DNA of 64,000 bases from Utricularia gibba (lineage: Eukaryota; Streptophyta; Magnoliopsida; Lamiales; Lentibulariaceae), in contig CM007989.1 in the NCBI GenBank assembly GCA_002189035.1, positions 868,001 to 932,000 of the forward strand, in the 5' to 3' direction. The position numbers and the translations under genes are program-made. Within the stretch, counting starts at the first letter, position 1. Every line of letters begins with the position of its first letter. Below, piece by piece: positions 1-14,288 of the stretch. The notes under the pieces are model-generated. The model ran no database searches. It worked only from the letters and a program-made list of their open reading frames with translations, and was not told the origin of the DNA.

Positions 1-98
1 CACTCCTGGGAAGGTGTGCACTTTGACACAATGCTGAATCATATTCTCGTTCTTCTACTGAGTTTGTGATAAGTTTTGTGCTTTTCATTCGCTCGCAG

Positions 99-839
99 GT
101 GCATAAAGCTGTTGATGCTTGCAAGAATGTTCTTCGAGGTCTACACAGTAACCGAATTGCCCCTAGGGAATTGGACAGGGTGAGCTGTTCAGATTCTTTT
201 GCACCACTACCAACATAACAACTGCATGTTTCATGGATTCAACACCAAGGATAAACACATTTTAAAGCCAGATGCATATGCTCTCTTTGGCTCATATAAT
301 TACTGCTATTTGTGCGTTTGTTCCAGGCTAGGCGTACGCTCCTAATGCGACATGAGGCTGAAATCAAGTCAAACACATATTGGCTAGGCTTGATGTCTCA
401 CTTGCAGGCAGCATCCGTCCCAAAAAAGGTAGTGTCCGGTCCAGTTATAGCTAAACATGCAGCCGCCCGCATTTCATTTCCACAAATATAACATGTCCTT
501 GTACTCGCACCAGGATATTTCATGCATCAAAGATTTAACCTCTTTATACGAGGAAGCCACCATTGAAGACGTATACATTGCGTATGAGCATTTGAAGATA
601 GATGAAAATTCCTTGTTCTCCTGCATTGGAGTTGCAGGGACCCAACAGTGGATGTCAGCACAGGTGAACCCAAAATATAAGTTTTAACGTGACTGCATTA
701 TCCTTTGAGTAGTAACCCTGAAAAACGTTTTGGCATTTGTTCTGTAGCTTCTGTGATAGATGATGAAGTTGTTGACAGCCTCCAGAACACGGTTCCTTCT
801 GGTCGGGGCTCATCCACCATGACTCGGCCAACGACATGA
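99..839 (+). CDS. SPP: Stromal processing peptidase, C-terminal part (gene enters from left)
   Basis: These are the last four exons of the chloroplast stromal processing peptidase, a zinc metallopeptidase that removes transit peptides from imported preproteins in the stroma. Exons are 99-179, 327-428, 514-663 and 748-839, all with GT-AG borders. The first encodes VHKAVDACKNVLRGLHSNR, and the end reads VPSGRGSSTMTRPTT followed by a stop, the usual SPP C-terminus. The catalytic HXXEH domain lies outside the window. Oddity: exon 3 reads through CIGVAGTQ and then needs a frame change near 641-649 to give VDVSTASVIDDE and join exon 4 in phase. That is one base missing relative to the family. It is either an assembly error or a real frameshift that would alter only the last ~40 residues. 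The family call is firm. Confidence 0.88.
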
Positions 840-1435
840 ATTACATAGGTCAATACAGAGCATGCTCATTTACTTATGCATATTCTTACGGATTTTCCCT
901 GCATCAAGAAATGGTAAAGTGCCCAATGCAGCAGCATGATGAGCAGCTCCTTGGAAGGTAGATTCTATAGGTCGATGCTTCATATCAGCAGCCATTGTCT
1001 TGATGATATGAGGTTGCCTTCACTTGATTTTTTGTTCTCATTAAGGCATCGCAGTATACATTTAGTACTTCGTATACAATATGGTTTCTTGTTCATGCTG
1101 GTTACCCTTAGGAAACTTTTTAGACCTTGTAATATGAAAATCTTGCAAGTAAACTAACTGCTCCCTTGTTGATGTTTGCTTTAAAGTATTTGGTTTCCTA
1201 TTTGATGGTTAGAGCATTATCCCCTTGGATCTAGAGGTAATCGCTTGTCCTCCAGAACAACACACCGACATTTATTCTCCAAGGAGCTGTTGAATTGTTA
1301 CGTGATGATAAATTTTAACAAAAGCTGCAGCAGGACACACGGTGTGCAAAGCCAGATATTCTTCTAAGTGTTTGCGCTTGTTTGAACCATGTTTAAGTGG
1401 CAAGTGAAACTTATAGTCATCTCCTAGCTGCTGAT
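840..1435. other. SPP 3' flank, no gene seen
   Basis: This is the SPP 3' UTR and spacer up to the mannosidase relic. Small open frames here have no recognisable protein, and I see nothing else. Confidence 0.6.
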
Positions 1436-1439
1436 GTTC

Positions 1440-2060
1440 CGCGCAAGATCGTAAGTCAATGATGAAAGTTAGCAAATCCACAGGAGCAAGCTGAAGCAAC
1501 AGCGTTTTCAGGTCGATTTGCTGCCTGTCGAACCGGATTTGGAGTTGGATCCCTCTGCGTTTCATGACACCTTGTACTTCTCAACTTCAGCTCTTTCTTG
1601 GTCTGCAGATAGACTCATTTCCTTGATGCATTTTATCTGGTGAAGTGGGAGTTGCACGGGTTACATTCATTGAAATAGTCTATAAAGTAGCAGAGCATCC
1701 AAGGAAAAGTTTGTAGTGTTCCATGCTGTTGATCACCTGTCGAATTGGGAATACTTGCTTCAACTCCACGGTTGCCATGGTACACAAGCCCTTATCTTCT
1801 CCAACCTCACAGATGAGCCAAGCGCAAGAGAACACTTCTCTTACAGAGCTCCTGAGGCTGAGTTGAATACAATGAGAAAATGAAAAAACAGAAGCAATCC
1901 TTTTGACTCCCATGAAATCATCAACTTACCTGGAGAGTAATCAATGCGACGTTTTCTGGCAAGCCGTATGAAGAACCCATACCGCAAACTATTCTCAACT
2001 CCTGCTTCAAGAACCGAAGCCCTAAAGTTGTCCGTGTATCATGTCTGTGTAATCCGATGT
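1440..2060 (-). pseudogene. Alpha-mannosidase (GH38) C-terminal relic
   Basis: Read on the minus strand, three blocks match the C-terminal domain of plant class II (vacuolar/lysosomal-type) alpha-mannosidase in the right order. Block 1, about 1930-2000, ends GLPENVALITLQ and is followed by a good GTAAGT donor. Block 2, about 1725-1870, reads SVLLRLAHLCEVGEDK...MATVELKQVFP. Block 3, about 1440-1640, reads IKEMSLSADQERAEVEKYKV and later LLLQLAPVDLLTFI. An in-frame TGA interrupts block 3 after EKYKVS, and its two halves sit in different frames. The catalytic GH38 domain is absent. The original exon structure is kept, so this is decay of a genomic copy and not a retrocopy. I infer a non-functional fragment. 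Confidence 0.75.
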
Positions 2061-2117
2061 TGCTCCATCTTGCATCAGTATTGCCGCCTTTCTGTAAAAT
2101 CATAGAATAATAGAATG

Positions 2118-2287
2118 TTTAATGATTTTCGAAAATATTGACATGATTTTCTAAAAATTACTTTTATTTTTACGGAAATAATTTATTTAAATAAATTTTA
2201 TGCTACGAAAATCATTTTTAATAAATTCCATTTCCTCATGAAAACTCAATAAATTAAATCACATCATCATTTTCGAAAATCATTAAA
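2118..2287. mobile_element. MITE-like element with terminal inverted repeats
   Basis: The segment begins TTTAATGATTTTCGAAAAT (2118-2136) and ends with the exact reverse complement (2269-2287). The similarity continues inward imperfectly for about 13 more bases. The interior is AT-rich and non-coding. The size (~170 bp) and structure fit a miniature inverted-repeat transposable element. No convincing target-site duplication was found. Confidence 0.6.
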
Positions 2288-2682
2288 TATACTCTAACAA
2301 CAAGATCGTGCATCATGACTCGAGTTGCCAGGAGTATCCCGCCATCCGAGCGGTGCACATAGGCCTTGTTCTTCGACATCGACACGGATCCACAATGAAT
2401 CCAGGCCCAGATATGAAAATATCTATGCAATTGGGCTTTTATTTATGCAAATACAAGCGTTAAAGAAAAGCCTCCAAAAAACAATTGAATTAGGGATCCG
2501 TTTTTACTTTCTTATATTGAGATATTTTCTGGTTACGGTTGGCTGTCTCTCTCCTCGTTCTTCCACGCGCAAGATTTCACGGAGCTGTGGGGCCCATGTA
2601 ATGCACCGAACACGTCTCCGTTCCCTCAACAGCTCGACGCTAGATTGATCATCCGGTTCCCCTTTCGCAGCTCGCGCCACCA

Positions 2683-6503
<3,821 letters not shown>

Positions 6504-7388
6504 TCTTCATTTCTGCAAGTGTAGATATACATCAACAGAAATGAAGTGGGTAATGTCTTGTGGCGTCTGTTTTTTTTTTTTTTTTCTTCTTTTTCAAATT
6601 GCTTTGTTCATTGAACAAAGACTATCGCTATTGCTGTGTTCCCATTGGTTCTCTCTATTTCCTGGACCTGTTCCTTTGGGAGAACTGCTACTCCGACTCG
6701 GTCCCGATACGTTGGTTTCTTTATTTTATTTTAAAACTATATTATACCCTTTTAGATATTTCAGGAATTTGTTTGAGTTACTTTGGTAAAGTATTTTGAT
6801 TATTATAATTAAAACTATTTTTTTCCAAAAGTATGCATGTGTGTTTTTCAGTATACGTATGTTTGAATATGCAAACAAATTGATTTTAGATAATATTTTT
6901 CATAACTAAAACGTGGGAAATATGTACGTGGAAGAAGGAAAAACGTACGTGGCTATTGGTGTATCCAGGTTTTGAAGCGTTGAAAATCAAACGTGAATTG
7001 AGTGCAAGATGTGACTTAATGCATGAGCGGTCATCGGTCAATATTGCGTGTGTTGAATCAAACGCTCGAGTTTTGAATAATGATTTCGAAATATCAATAA
7101 ATTTCATTAAAAAAAGTCACTGTTGTACACCTATTATAATGATGATTCTTTGGATGCCTAGAAATAAAATCGGCATGATACCTGATTTGTGTTCTGAAAG
7201 AATTGGTTCTGTGGACTGGGCGTTGACTTCTCCTCGGCGGAAAGTGATCAAATTTAAAGTGCATTAACTCTAGGGTTAGGTCAGCCGTCGAGAGTCGAAT
7301 CTAATTCTCAGGCCACTCACACCGCCGCTTCACCTTCACCGCGTGTGTGTAAATATGCCCGGATTCTAAAGCTGTGAGGTTCAGAGAA
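6504..7388. other. Spacer between BON and LURP-one-related gene
   Basis: AT-rich spacer with a T14 run near 6571-6584. It contains the copine 3' end and the promoter of the next gene. No gene, repeat or RNA recognised. Confidence 0.6.
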
Positions 7389-8100
7389 ATGGAGAAAACT
7401 ACCGCTATAGTGGAAGAAACCTACGTCTACGACCGTGAAATCCTCCTCACGGTTCACAAAACCTCCGTTTTCTTCCCTGGCGACGGCTTCATCGCCTACG
7501 ATTCCGCCGGGAAAGTAGTCTTCCGTGTCGAGTCCTACACTCCTGATGGCGGCGACGCAGGCGAAATCGTACTCATGGACGGTGCCGGGAGATGCATCCT
7601 CACGGTTCATCGCAAGGTAAGGAGATCTGGAGTTCGATGTCACCGTAACCTACGCTTCCTGATTTCGAATCATGATCCAGAGACCTAGCCTGCACCACCG
7701 GTGGAATGGATTCATAGGCGAGGGTGCGGAGGGGAAGAATCCGATCTTCAGCGTGCACCGATCCTCCATAATCGGGCGGTCGACGATCACGGTGGAGGTG
7801 TACACGGATCCGAGCGAGGAGTACCAGATTGAGGGGTCATTTGCATGCCGGAAATGCTCGCTTCTTAACAGGGACAAGGAGGCGGTGGCGGAAATCCGAC
7901 GCAAAGTGGATCCGACGACGAACGTGGTCCTCGGGAAGGATGTATTCGTGTTGCTTTTACACCCTGGATTCAACGGCGCTTTCGCCATGGGTGTGATTCT
8001 GGCGCTGGATCAGATTCACGGCGCCCCCGACGAATTGGCGCCCGCGGAGGAGCTCCTCGATACGAGTACCCTTGATCACAATCACAACCGCTGCTGCTGA
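7389..8100 (+). CDS. LURP-one-related (LOR) family protein
   Basis: A tubby-fold (DUF567/LURP-one) protein. Family members are small plant proteins, and LURP1 is needed for defence against oomycetes; the biochemical role is unknown. Two exons, 7389-7616 and 7681-8100, are separated by a 64-nt GT-AG intron and give 215 aa. Family landmarks are the N-terminal YVYDREILLTVHKTS strand region, FIAYDSAGKVVFRVESY, then ILTVHRK|RPSLHHRWNGF across the splice and FVLLLHPGFNGAFAMGVILALDQI near the end. The start is the ATG that places 8 residues before YVYDRE; an upstream in-frame codon is GTG, not ATG. GC content is higher than in the flanks. The sub-type is not assigned. Confidence 0.87.
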
Positions 8101-8469
8101 TTTCTCTCTTTTCCCTATAATTAAAGAAAAGTAGTATTATACTTGAAACAAGCATAGATAGAATACTTACCATAATAATAAATTATTACTTAATTCTAGA
8201 CGCATATCATAAAAATAATAGTAGTCAATATTTTAAATAGTCAAACAAGACAAATCGTTTACATAGCCATCATTAGTTTTTCTTAAAACAAATTGATATT
8301 TTATTCATAAATAAATGTAGTTGAACGATTCGAATTTAAATTTATTATAATTAGTACGATTTTTTAAACATTGATATTGATATTAATATTAATATTTGCC
8401 TTTCCCTTTGTACAGAAAAGGAAATTCATGCAAATCTCGACCGTTACACAGTCAAGAAACAACAAGGGA
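8101..8469. other. Convergent 3' spacer
   Basis: AT-rich DNA between two convergent genes; nothing recognised. Confidence 0.6.
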
Positions 8470-9680
8470 TTAGGCATCGTGAGCAGAAACCAGTTCCATT
8501 CTCCCTCCACAAAACTTTGGAAGCTGATCTTCGTCTACCTCTTCACGCAGCGTCGCCTCGACGCTCTTCTCCTCGACAAAAAAAATCTGCAACGAAGAGC
8601 ATGTTGCTCTCTTCACTGTGTTTCACCACCAAAAGTACTAACTAACACACCATATTTCGGAAACCAGGAGTAAATGATCTTGCCTTGCGCGCGGTGTTTT
8701 GGTCTATAAACGGGGAAACGAGTTTCCATATGACCATGAAGATGTAGGGCGCATGGATGATGAAGCATTTCCTCAGACTCTCTGGATAGTAGTTCTGCAA
8801 GACAGGATCCAAACGGCTTATCTAGTTGTCTGTTAAGTGGAGGTGGGCAGCAACTTGGGAGGGAAACTGCTTGCCTGTAGGATTGAGAGGCAGGAAATGT
8901 ATCCTCTCGCATCGCCATTCCTGTAGGCAAACCCTTGGAGATCGACAATTACTGTGAACTTCTCCTGGCCCTCCAGAATCCTTCTGAAAAAGTTGTCAAC
9001 TCGCACTTCTATTCAAGGGTGAAAATGGCGTTTTAAGCAGGCTTACCTGGAGGACGCTTTGTCGAGAACGTAGACCACCAACTCTGAGAAAATTGATCAA
9101 ACGTTTGGTGAGCAGAAACATCTTCATTCCCATGAAAAAAAGAAAGAAAAACACTTGAACCAGACTTTTGAATTCCACAAAGGCGTCTCCTTTGCAGGGA
9201 AAATGCTTGGCCCCGAGGATCACTGCAATAGGGCAACCTAATTTGTCTCTTCCCTGAATGAATACCTTCCCCTGGGCGATCTGGTTCATGATCTCTGCTT
9301 CTGAAATGAAGCCACTGGGAACGAATTCCCGTCTCCATTTCAAGTAATCGACGAACATGGCCGCAGCCTTCGGCACATCCATATCTCGCGCTCTAAGAAA
9401 TCTTCCAAGAGTAGCGTCGTCCACCCCTGCCGCGTGCTCAGAAACAGTAGCGATGAGGACCAGGACAATCATAAACTGAAACGATACACTCAACAAGCGT
9501 TCCACTTACCTCGGAGTCGGGGTCTTTGTCGCGAACGATGCCTCGCATCAGCACAAGCTTTCTGGTCACTTCCTCTAGAAACGCAGAAGAAGAAGCAAAC
9601 ACACATTTCTCCTGCTCCGCATTTTGGGAGTGTGATGCCAGACCAAACATGGTGTTTCGATATCCTCTTGATTTAAGCAT
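8470..9680 (-). CDS. Small SEC14-like (CRAL-TRIO) lipid transfer protein
   Basis: A predicted cytosolic phosphatidylinositol/lipid transfer protein of 271 aa. Exons, transcribed right to left: 9510-9680, 9166-9436, 9047-9083, 8875-8983, 8684-8794 and 8470-8586. The CRAL-TRIO-N part reads DDATLGRFLRARDMDVPKAA. The SEC14 lipid-binding part runs from GRDKLGCPIAVILGAKH through KFTVIVDLQGFAYRNGD and NYYPESLRKCFIIHAPYIF to VDEDQLPKFCGG. Exons join in phase with no stops. Introns 4 and 5 start with GC instead of GT (CAG|GCAAGC and AAG|GCAAGA), both fitting the AG|GCAAG consensus of GC-AG introns. No GOLD or nodulin domain is present, so it belongs to the short SEC14 class. Confidence 0.85.
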
Positions 9681-10145
9681 GTGACAAAAGGCGTAGGCTT
9701 AGTAACTCGTGGTGGACGTTGCGGCACAACATCCAACAGTTAATGCAGCGGTCGTTTGGTATCCAAGGCCAGTCGTACTCACTGGTTGAGCTTCAATTAA
9801 TACCACATGCTTCCTCATATATAAAAGAAACATCTCAGTCAAATATTATCATAATCCGATGTGGGATAAACCAAACAGCTATCATCATGCGATGTGGGAT
9901 AAAACCATTGAACCCACTTTTACCTCCATGCTCCAAACTCTTCATTTCTTCTAGTTTTCACTGAGATACCAAAAAGAATCCCACCCATGTTTCGTAACGC
10001 ACGTATTCAAATGATAATGTTCAACAATACTGTGCTAACTTTCTAGAGTTACCAAAAGGCCCAACTCCAGTCCCATAAAGGAGATGGGCCAATTTCCCTG
10101 TAAAGGCGTACGGAACTCAGATTGGGGACATTTTGAGTGAGAGTT
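9681..10145. promoter_or_regulatory. Upstream region of SEC14-like gene
   Basis: Presumed promoter. It contains an imperfect direct repeat around the core GATGTGGGATAAA (about 9858-9870 and 9889-9901). No gene seen. Confidence 0.35.
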
Positions 10146-10801
10146 AATTGGGGAACTAGCCCTCTGCAAAAAACAAGTTTGCTGAATGATCCTATCTGTA
10201 AATTCTTGATTATTTAGCCCTACTTTTTGTAGGTATTAGCTAAATAGTCCAACTTTTAGTATAAATAAAACTATTTAATTATTGATTACAAAAAATAATA
10301 ATAGAAAATCAAATATACATTTTATATATATTTATTTATTCATTAAGTTGTATATAACTAATATATAGCTAAAAATATATATATTTAATTATATAATTTT
10401 AAAAATATAACATAATTAATTATTTAGGGAGATATTAATATATGTAATTAATTCATTATTTAAAGAAATATAAATATGTACAAATAATATAGGTGTAATT
10501 GATTAATTTTTTACATAAATATATCAATGTTATGAATATATTTGTAAATGTAGTATAATTGTAATTAATGTATTATTTAAAGAAATATATAACATATATA
10601 AATAATATAAGAGCAATTAATTTATTATTTAATAAAATATATAAACATAATGAAGATTTTATAAATAATGAACTATGCTATATAATACATAATTATATTT
10701 ACAGGTATGTATTATTAAATAATTAATTATGTTATATTTTTAAATTTATGTTTTTAACTATATATTAATTATATACAATTTAATGAATAAATAAATAAAT
10801 A

Positions 10802-10843
<42 letters not shown>

Positions 10844-11010
10844 TTGATTTTCTATTATTATTTTTCGTAATCAATAATTAATTATTTTTATTTATACTAG
10901 AAGTTGGACTATTTAACTAATAACTACAAAAAATATGACTAAATAACCAAGAATTTCTAGATAGGGTCATTCAGCAAACTTTTTTTTTGCAGAGGTCTAG
11001 TTCCCCAATT
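10146..11010. mobile_element. Long palindromic (foldback/MITE-like) element
   Basis: About 865 bp with arms of roughly 280 bp in inverted orientation. The left arm starts AATTGGGGAACTAG (10146) and the right arm ends with its reverse complement (11010). Matching continues through the CTCTGCAAAAAA, GTTTGCTGAATGA and TAGTCCAACTT blocks and deep into the AT-rich interior. The middle holds diverged tandem copies of a TTATTTAAAGAAATATA unit (about 10452-10640) and a TA-repeat run (10804-10837). There is no coding capacity. It is probably a non-autonomous transposon, class unassigned. Confidence 0.75.
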
Positions 11011-11634
11011 GACCCCGACTTTTGACACATTCATTCACTCATGTCTGCCTTCTCTCTTAACTCTGGATTTGGTCGGTTTTTCTTCTTCTCAATGTTGTTG
11101 TCTAATGCAAGTAGGCCATCTTAACAAACCTTGTTGGAATTTGGGCCTTTAGTCTTTACATTTTCTCTTTTTAGATTAACAAAATTAATCCAATTAAATA
11201 AAAAGAAAATATTTATTTTTTCTCCTTGAAAATCGTGAATACCCTTCAAATAATCTTATAAAAAGCAAATTAAATCTAAATAATATTATATCTTCATGTG
11301 TGTATATATCTTTATCTTCAAGATCATGTAATGGATGTTGGACTCAGCTATCACGTCATTAAGACTTTTTTAAAATAAATCAAATTAATGTAAAATATAT
11401 AAAAAGTAATGAGAAATTAAATTATTAAAATAACTGGGACAGGGTAGAAGGAGACGTGTCCTTTCTGTGTGTAGACGTGTCCGGAACTAAGGGCCTGCGT
11501 ATATGTAACTAATGCGGCAGTAATTTATAATATTTTATTTATAAAAATAATCGTATAAATAATTAGGTAATTTTTTTCAAAAGCCATATTTATTACCAAA
11601 AAAGAGGAAGAAATTCCGGGTACGCACCAGAATG
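11011..11634. other. Distal promoter of the carrier gene
   Basis: AT-rich DNA between the palindromic element and the TATA box; nothing else recognised. Confidence 0.5.
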
Positions 11635-11643
11635 TATAAATAA
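11635..11643 (+). promoter_or_regulatory. TATA box of carrier gene
   Basis: TATAAATAA sits 96 bp before the ATG at 11731, a normal plant spacing for a short leader. Confidence 0.5.
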
Positions 11644-11730
11644 TCCCGATTCCCGTGATTGTCGTGTGAGTCCAAGTTTGATTTTTTTCCCCCCTCTGTG
11701 TTTTATGTGATTTTGTTTCATGATCGCTTG

Positions 11731-13769
11731 ATGTCTACTGGAGTCGAGGCGCGTGGGAATTTCTCGGCGCCGGCGGCCGTGGCAAGGGCAGCGGAGGGGG
11801 ATGTGCAGGCTGCGGGGCCCACCGGGGGTTATGCTCCGGCGAAGAAAGCGGGGGTGCCGTATCGCTGGAACACGTCCTCTGCGCCTTGCGAGAGACGAAG
11901 GAGGTTAGGGAAACGAGGATTCGGGGTTTATTCAGTTTTTTCGATTCCAACAACGGGGGGTATTTAGATTCAGTTCAGATCGAGGAGGGGCTTTCGGCGA
12001 TGGAGATTCCGGCGGATTATAAGTTTGCGAAGGAGTTGTTGAGAGTGTGCGATGCGAATCGAGATGGGAAGGTTGATTATCAGGAGTTTAGGAAGTACAT
12101 GGATGATAAGGAGCTTGAACTGTATAGAATTTTTCAGGCTATTGATGTGGAGCACAATGGGTGCATTTTGCCTGAAGAGTTGATGGCTGCGCTTGTCAAA
12201 GCTGGTATTGTTCTTTATTTATGGATTTAATGCCCTGTTCCTTTATTGGATTCAATGGTATCAGCAATTTGGCGATCATAATAGCTCTGAGGATTTTAAG
12301 TGGAGGACTTTGATGTTTATTTGTGCTTGTTTTTAACTGCAAGAGATAAATATGCTTTCTTTATCTTATAAGTCATGCAGTTCACTTCTCCAGGGATTGA
12401 AATTGATGATACGGAGCTCGCCAGCTTTGTTGAGTATGTTGATAAGGACAAGAACGGGATCATTACTTTCGAGGACTGGAGAGATTTTCTACTGTTCTAT
12501 CCACACGAGGTCACAATAGAAAACATATATCGATATTGGGAGAGGGTGTATCTTGTAGATATTGGTGAGCAGGCCGTCATTCCTGATGGTGTCAGCAAGC
12601 ATGTTCATGCATCAAGATATCTAATTGCAGGTGGAGTTGCCGGAGCTGCATCTCGTACTGCTACTGCACCCCTTGATCGTTTGAAGGTGATCTTACAAGT
12701 TCAGACCTCTCGAGCTCACATTGGTGGAGCAGTAAAACGCATTTGGATGGAAGGTGGTGCTTTAGGTTTCTTTAGAGGTAATGGGATAAATGTGCTCAAG
12801 GTTGCACCTGAAAGTGCCATTAAGTTTTATACATATGAAAAGTTGAAAGGTATCATCGGAGATGATAAAGGAGACATTGGAACATCAGGGAGACTTGTGG
12901 CAGGTGGACTTGCCGGAGCAGTTGCACAGGCTTCCATTTATCCTATGGATCTTGTGAAAACGCGGTTGCAAACATTTGGGTGTGAACAAGGGAATGTTCC
13001 TCCAAGTATTTTTAAATTGTCCAAAGACATAATGCTTCAGGAGGGGCCTCGGGCCTTTTACCGAGGGCTAGTGCCCTCACTTCTAGGCATTATACCATAT
13101 GCAGGGATCGACTTAGCTGCATATGAGACATTGAAGGATATGACGAAGAAGTACCTTATTCATGATGGTGGTATGATTCTCGACAATTGCATATACAGTT
13201 GTCAATGAATTTTGGAACATGCTATATGTGATGTGTATACGTTATGCAGAACCTGGCCCTCTTGTGCAACTGAGCTGTGGTACAGTCTCTGGAGCCCTCG
13301 GAGCAACATGTGTTTACCCTCTTCAGTTGGTTAGAACAAGGTAACTAATTCCTGGTCTTTGAGAAAAGGAATGCTGCTCACAGGATTTGTGCATGATATT
13401 TCTCTCTTGTCTGATGTTATTATTGGAAATCAAGTCATCGCCTCTGCGATACCCTGATGTCTCTACTAGTTTTTTTTTTTTTTTAAGTAACCTAAGTGTT
13501 CTGGACTTTATTTCTAACTTTCAAAAAGAAAAATAAGCTACTAGAAGCCCGGAATACCTACTAATGGAACAACGTTTTTCAGAATGCAAGCTGAGAGTGG
13601 TGCTGCATCTTACAGTAGCATGTCTGATGTATTTCTGAGAACTTACAAAGTTGAAGGCCTACGTGGATTCTACAAGGGACTCTTCCCAAATCTTCTTAAA
13701 GTAGTCCCGGCCGCGAGTATCACATATCTAGTTTATGAGACGATGAAAAAGAGTCTGGATCTCAGTTAG
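11731..13769 (+). CDS. APC: Ca2+-regulated mitochondrial ATP-Mg/Pi carrier (SCaMC/APC type)
   Basis: An inner mitochondrial membrane carrier that exchanges ATP-Mg/ADP for phosphate under calcium control. Exons are 11731-12204, 12394-13167, 13250-13340 and 13583-13769 (~508 aa). The N-terminal half has EF-hand loops: [14 protein letters not shown] (canonical), [14 protein letters not shown] and [14 protein letters not shown], plus a degenerate first hand at [11 protein letters not shown]. The C-terminal half has three mitochondrial-carrier repeats with signatures [18 protein letters not shown] and YPLQLVRTR. Oddity: reading from the only sensible ATG, the frame must change near 11857-11860 to enter [15 protein letters not shown]. 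The family has CCG GTA where this sequence has CCGTA, so one base is missing. Without it the ATG frame terminates early. Confidence 0.93.
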
Positions 13770-14288
13770 ACCCTGATCACAATGCAAGCCATTCACATGA
13801 AGCGGGTGATGATGATATTTCTATTTTTCCTAGTAATTATTTATCTGGTTTTCTCATCACTTGTGTGATGATGCATCAGATTTTGATCATCTCTGTGCAG
13901 GAGATGAACTGACCTATTGGTTTTAGTACACTTGATTGAAATAGTGACGAATACTTAAGTTTTGGAGTCTGTAGAGAGAGCATTTTTGAACTTAGCCGGA
14001 CTGTTAATATGTTTCAGTTCCAGCATTTCTGGATACTTGAGAATCATAGTAAACTAGAACCATTCTCGAAATTTTTTCAACATTTTTGAAAAGAGAAGTT
14101 ACAGAGAAAGAGTGTACACATTGTGTTCCATATAAGTGACATTTGATATTTCATAGGGCATTCAAAGAATTTGGAGAGCATTGAACTATGTATTGGATTT
14201 GATATTTCATAGGGTATTCAAAGAAATACAGTCGAAATCGTGTACTAAAGAAACCACTTGTTCAGGAAAAAAATCAAGGTAATGGATT
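13770..14288. other. Convergent 3' region between carrier and CER3
   Basis: It holds the 3' UTRs of two convergent genes. A ~27-nt direct repeat around GATATTTCATAGGG occurs at about 14143 and 14200. No gene seen. Confidence 0.5.

Noticed and set aside
11735-11953. Pro-rich minus-strand frame opposite carrier exon 1
   Set aside because: It is the complement of the Ala/Gly-rich carrier N-terminus, with no independent support.
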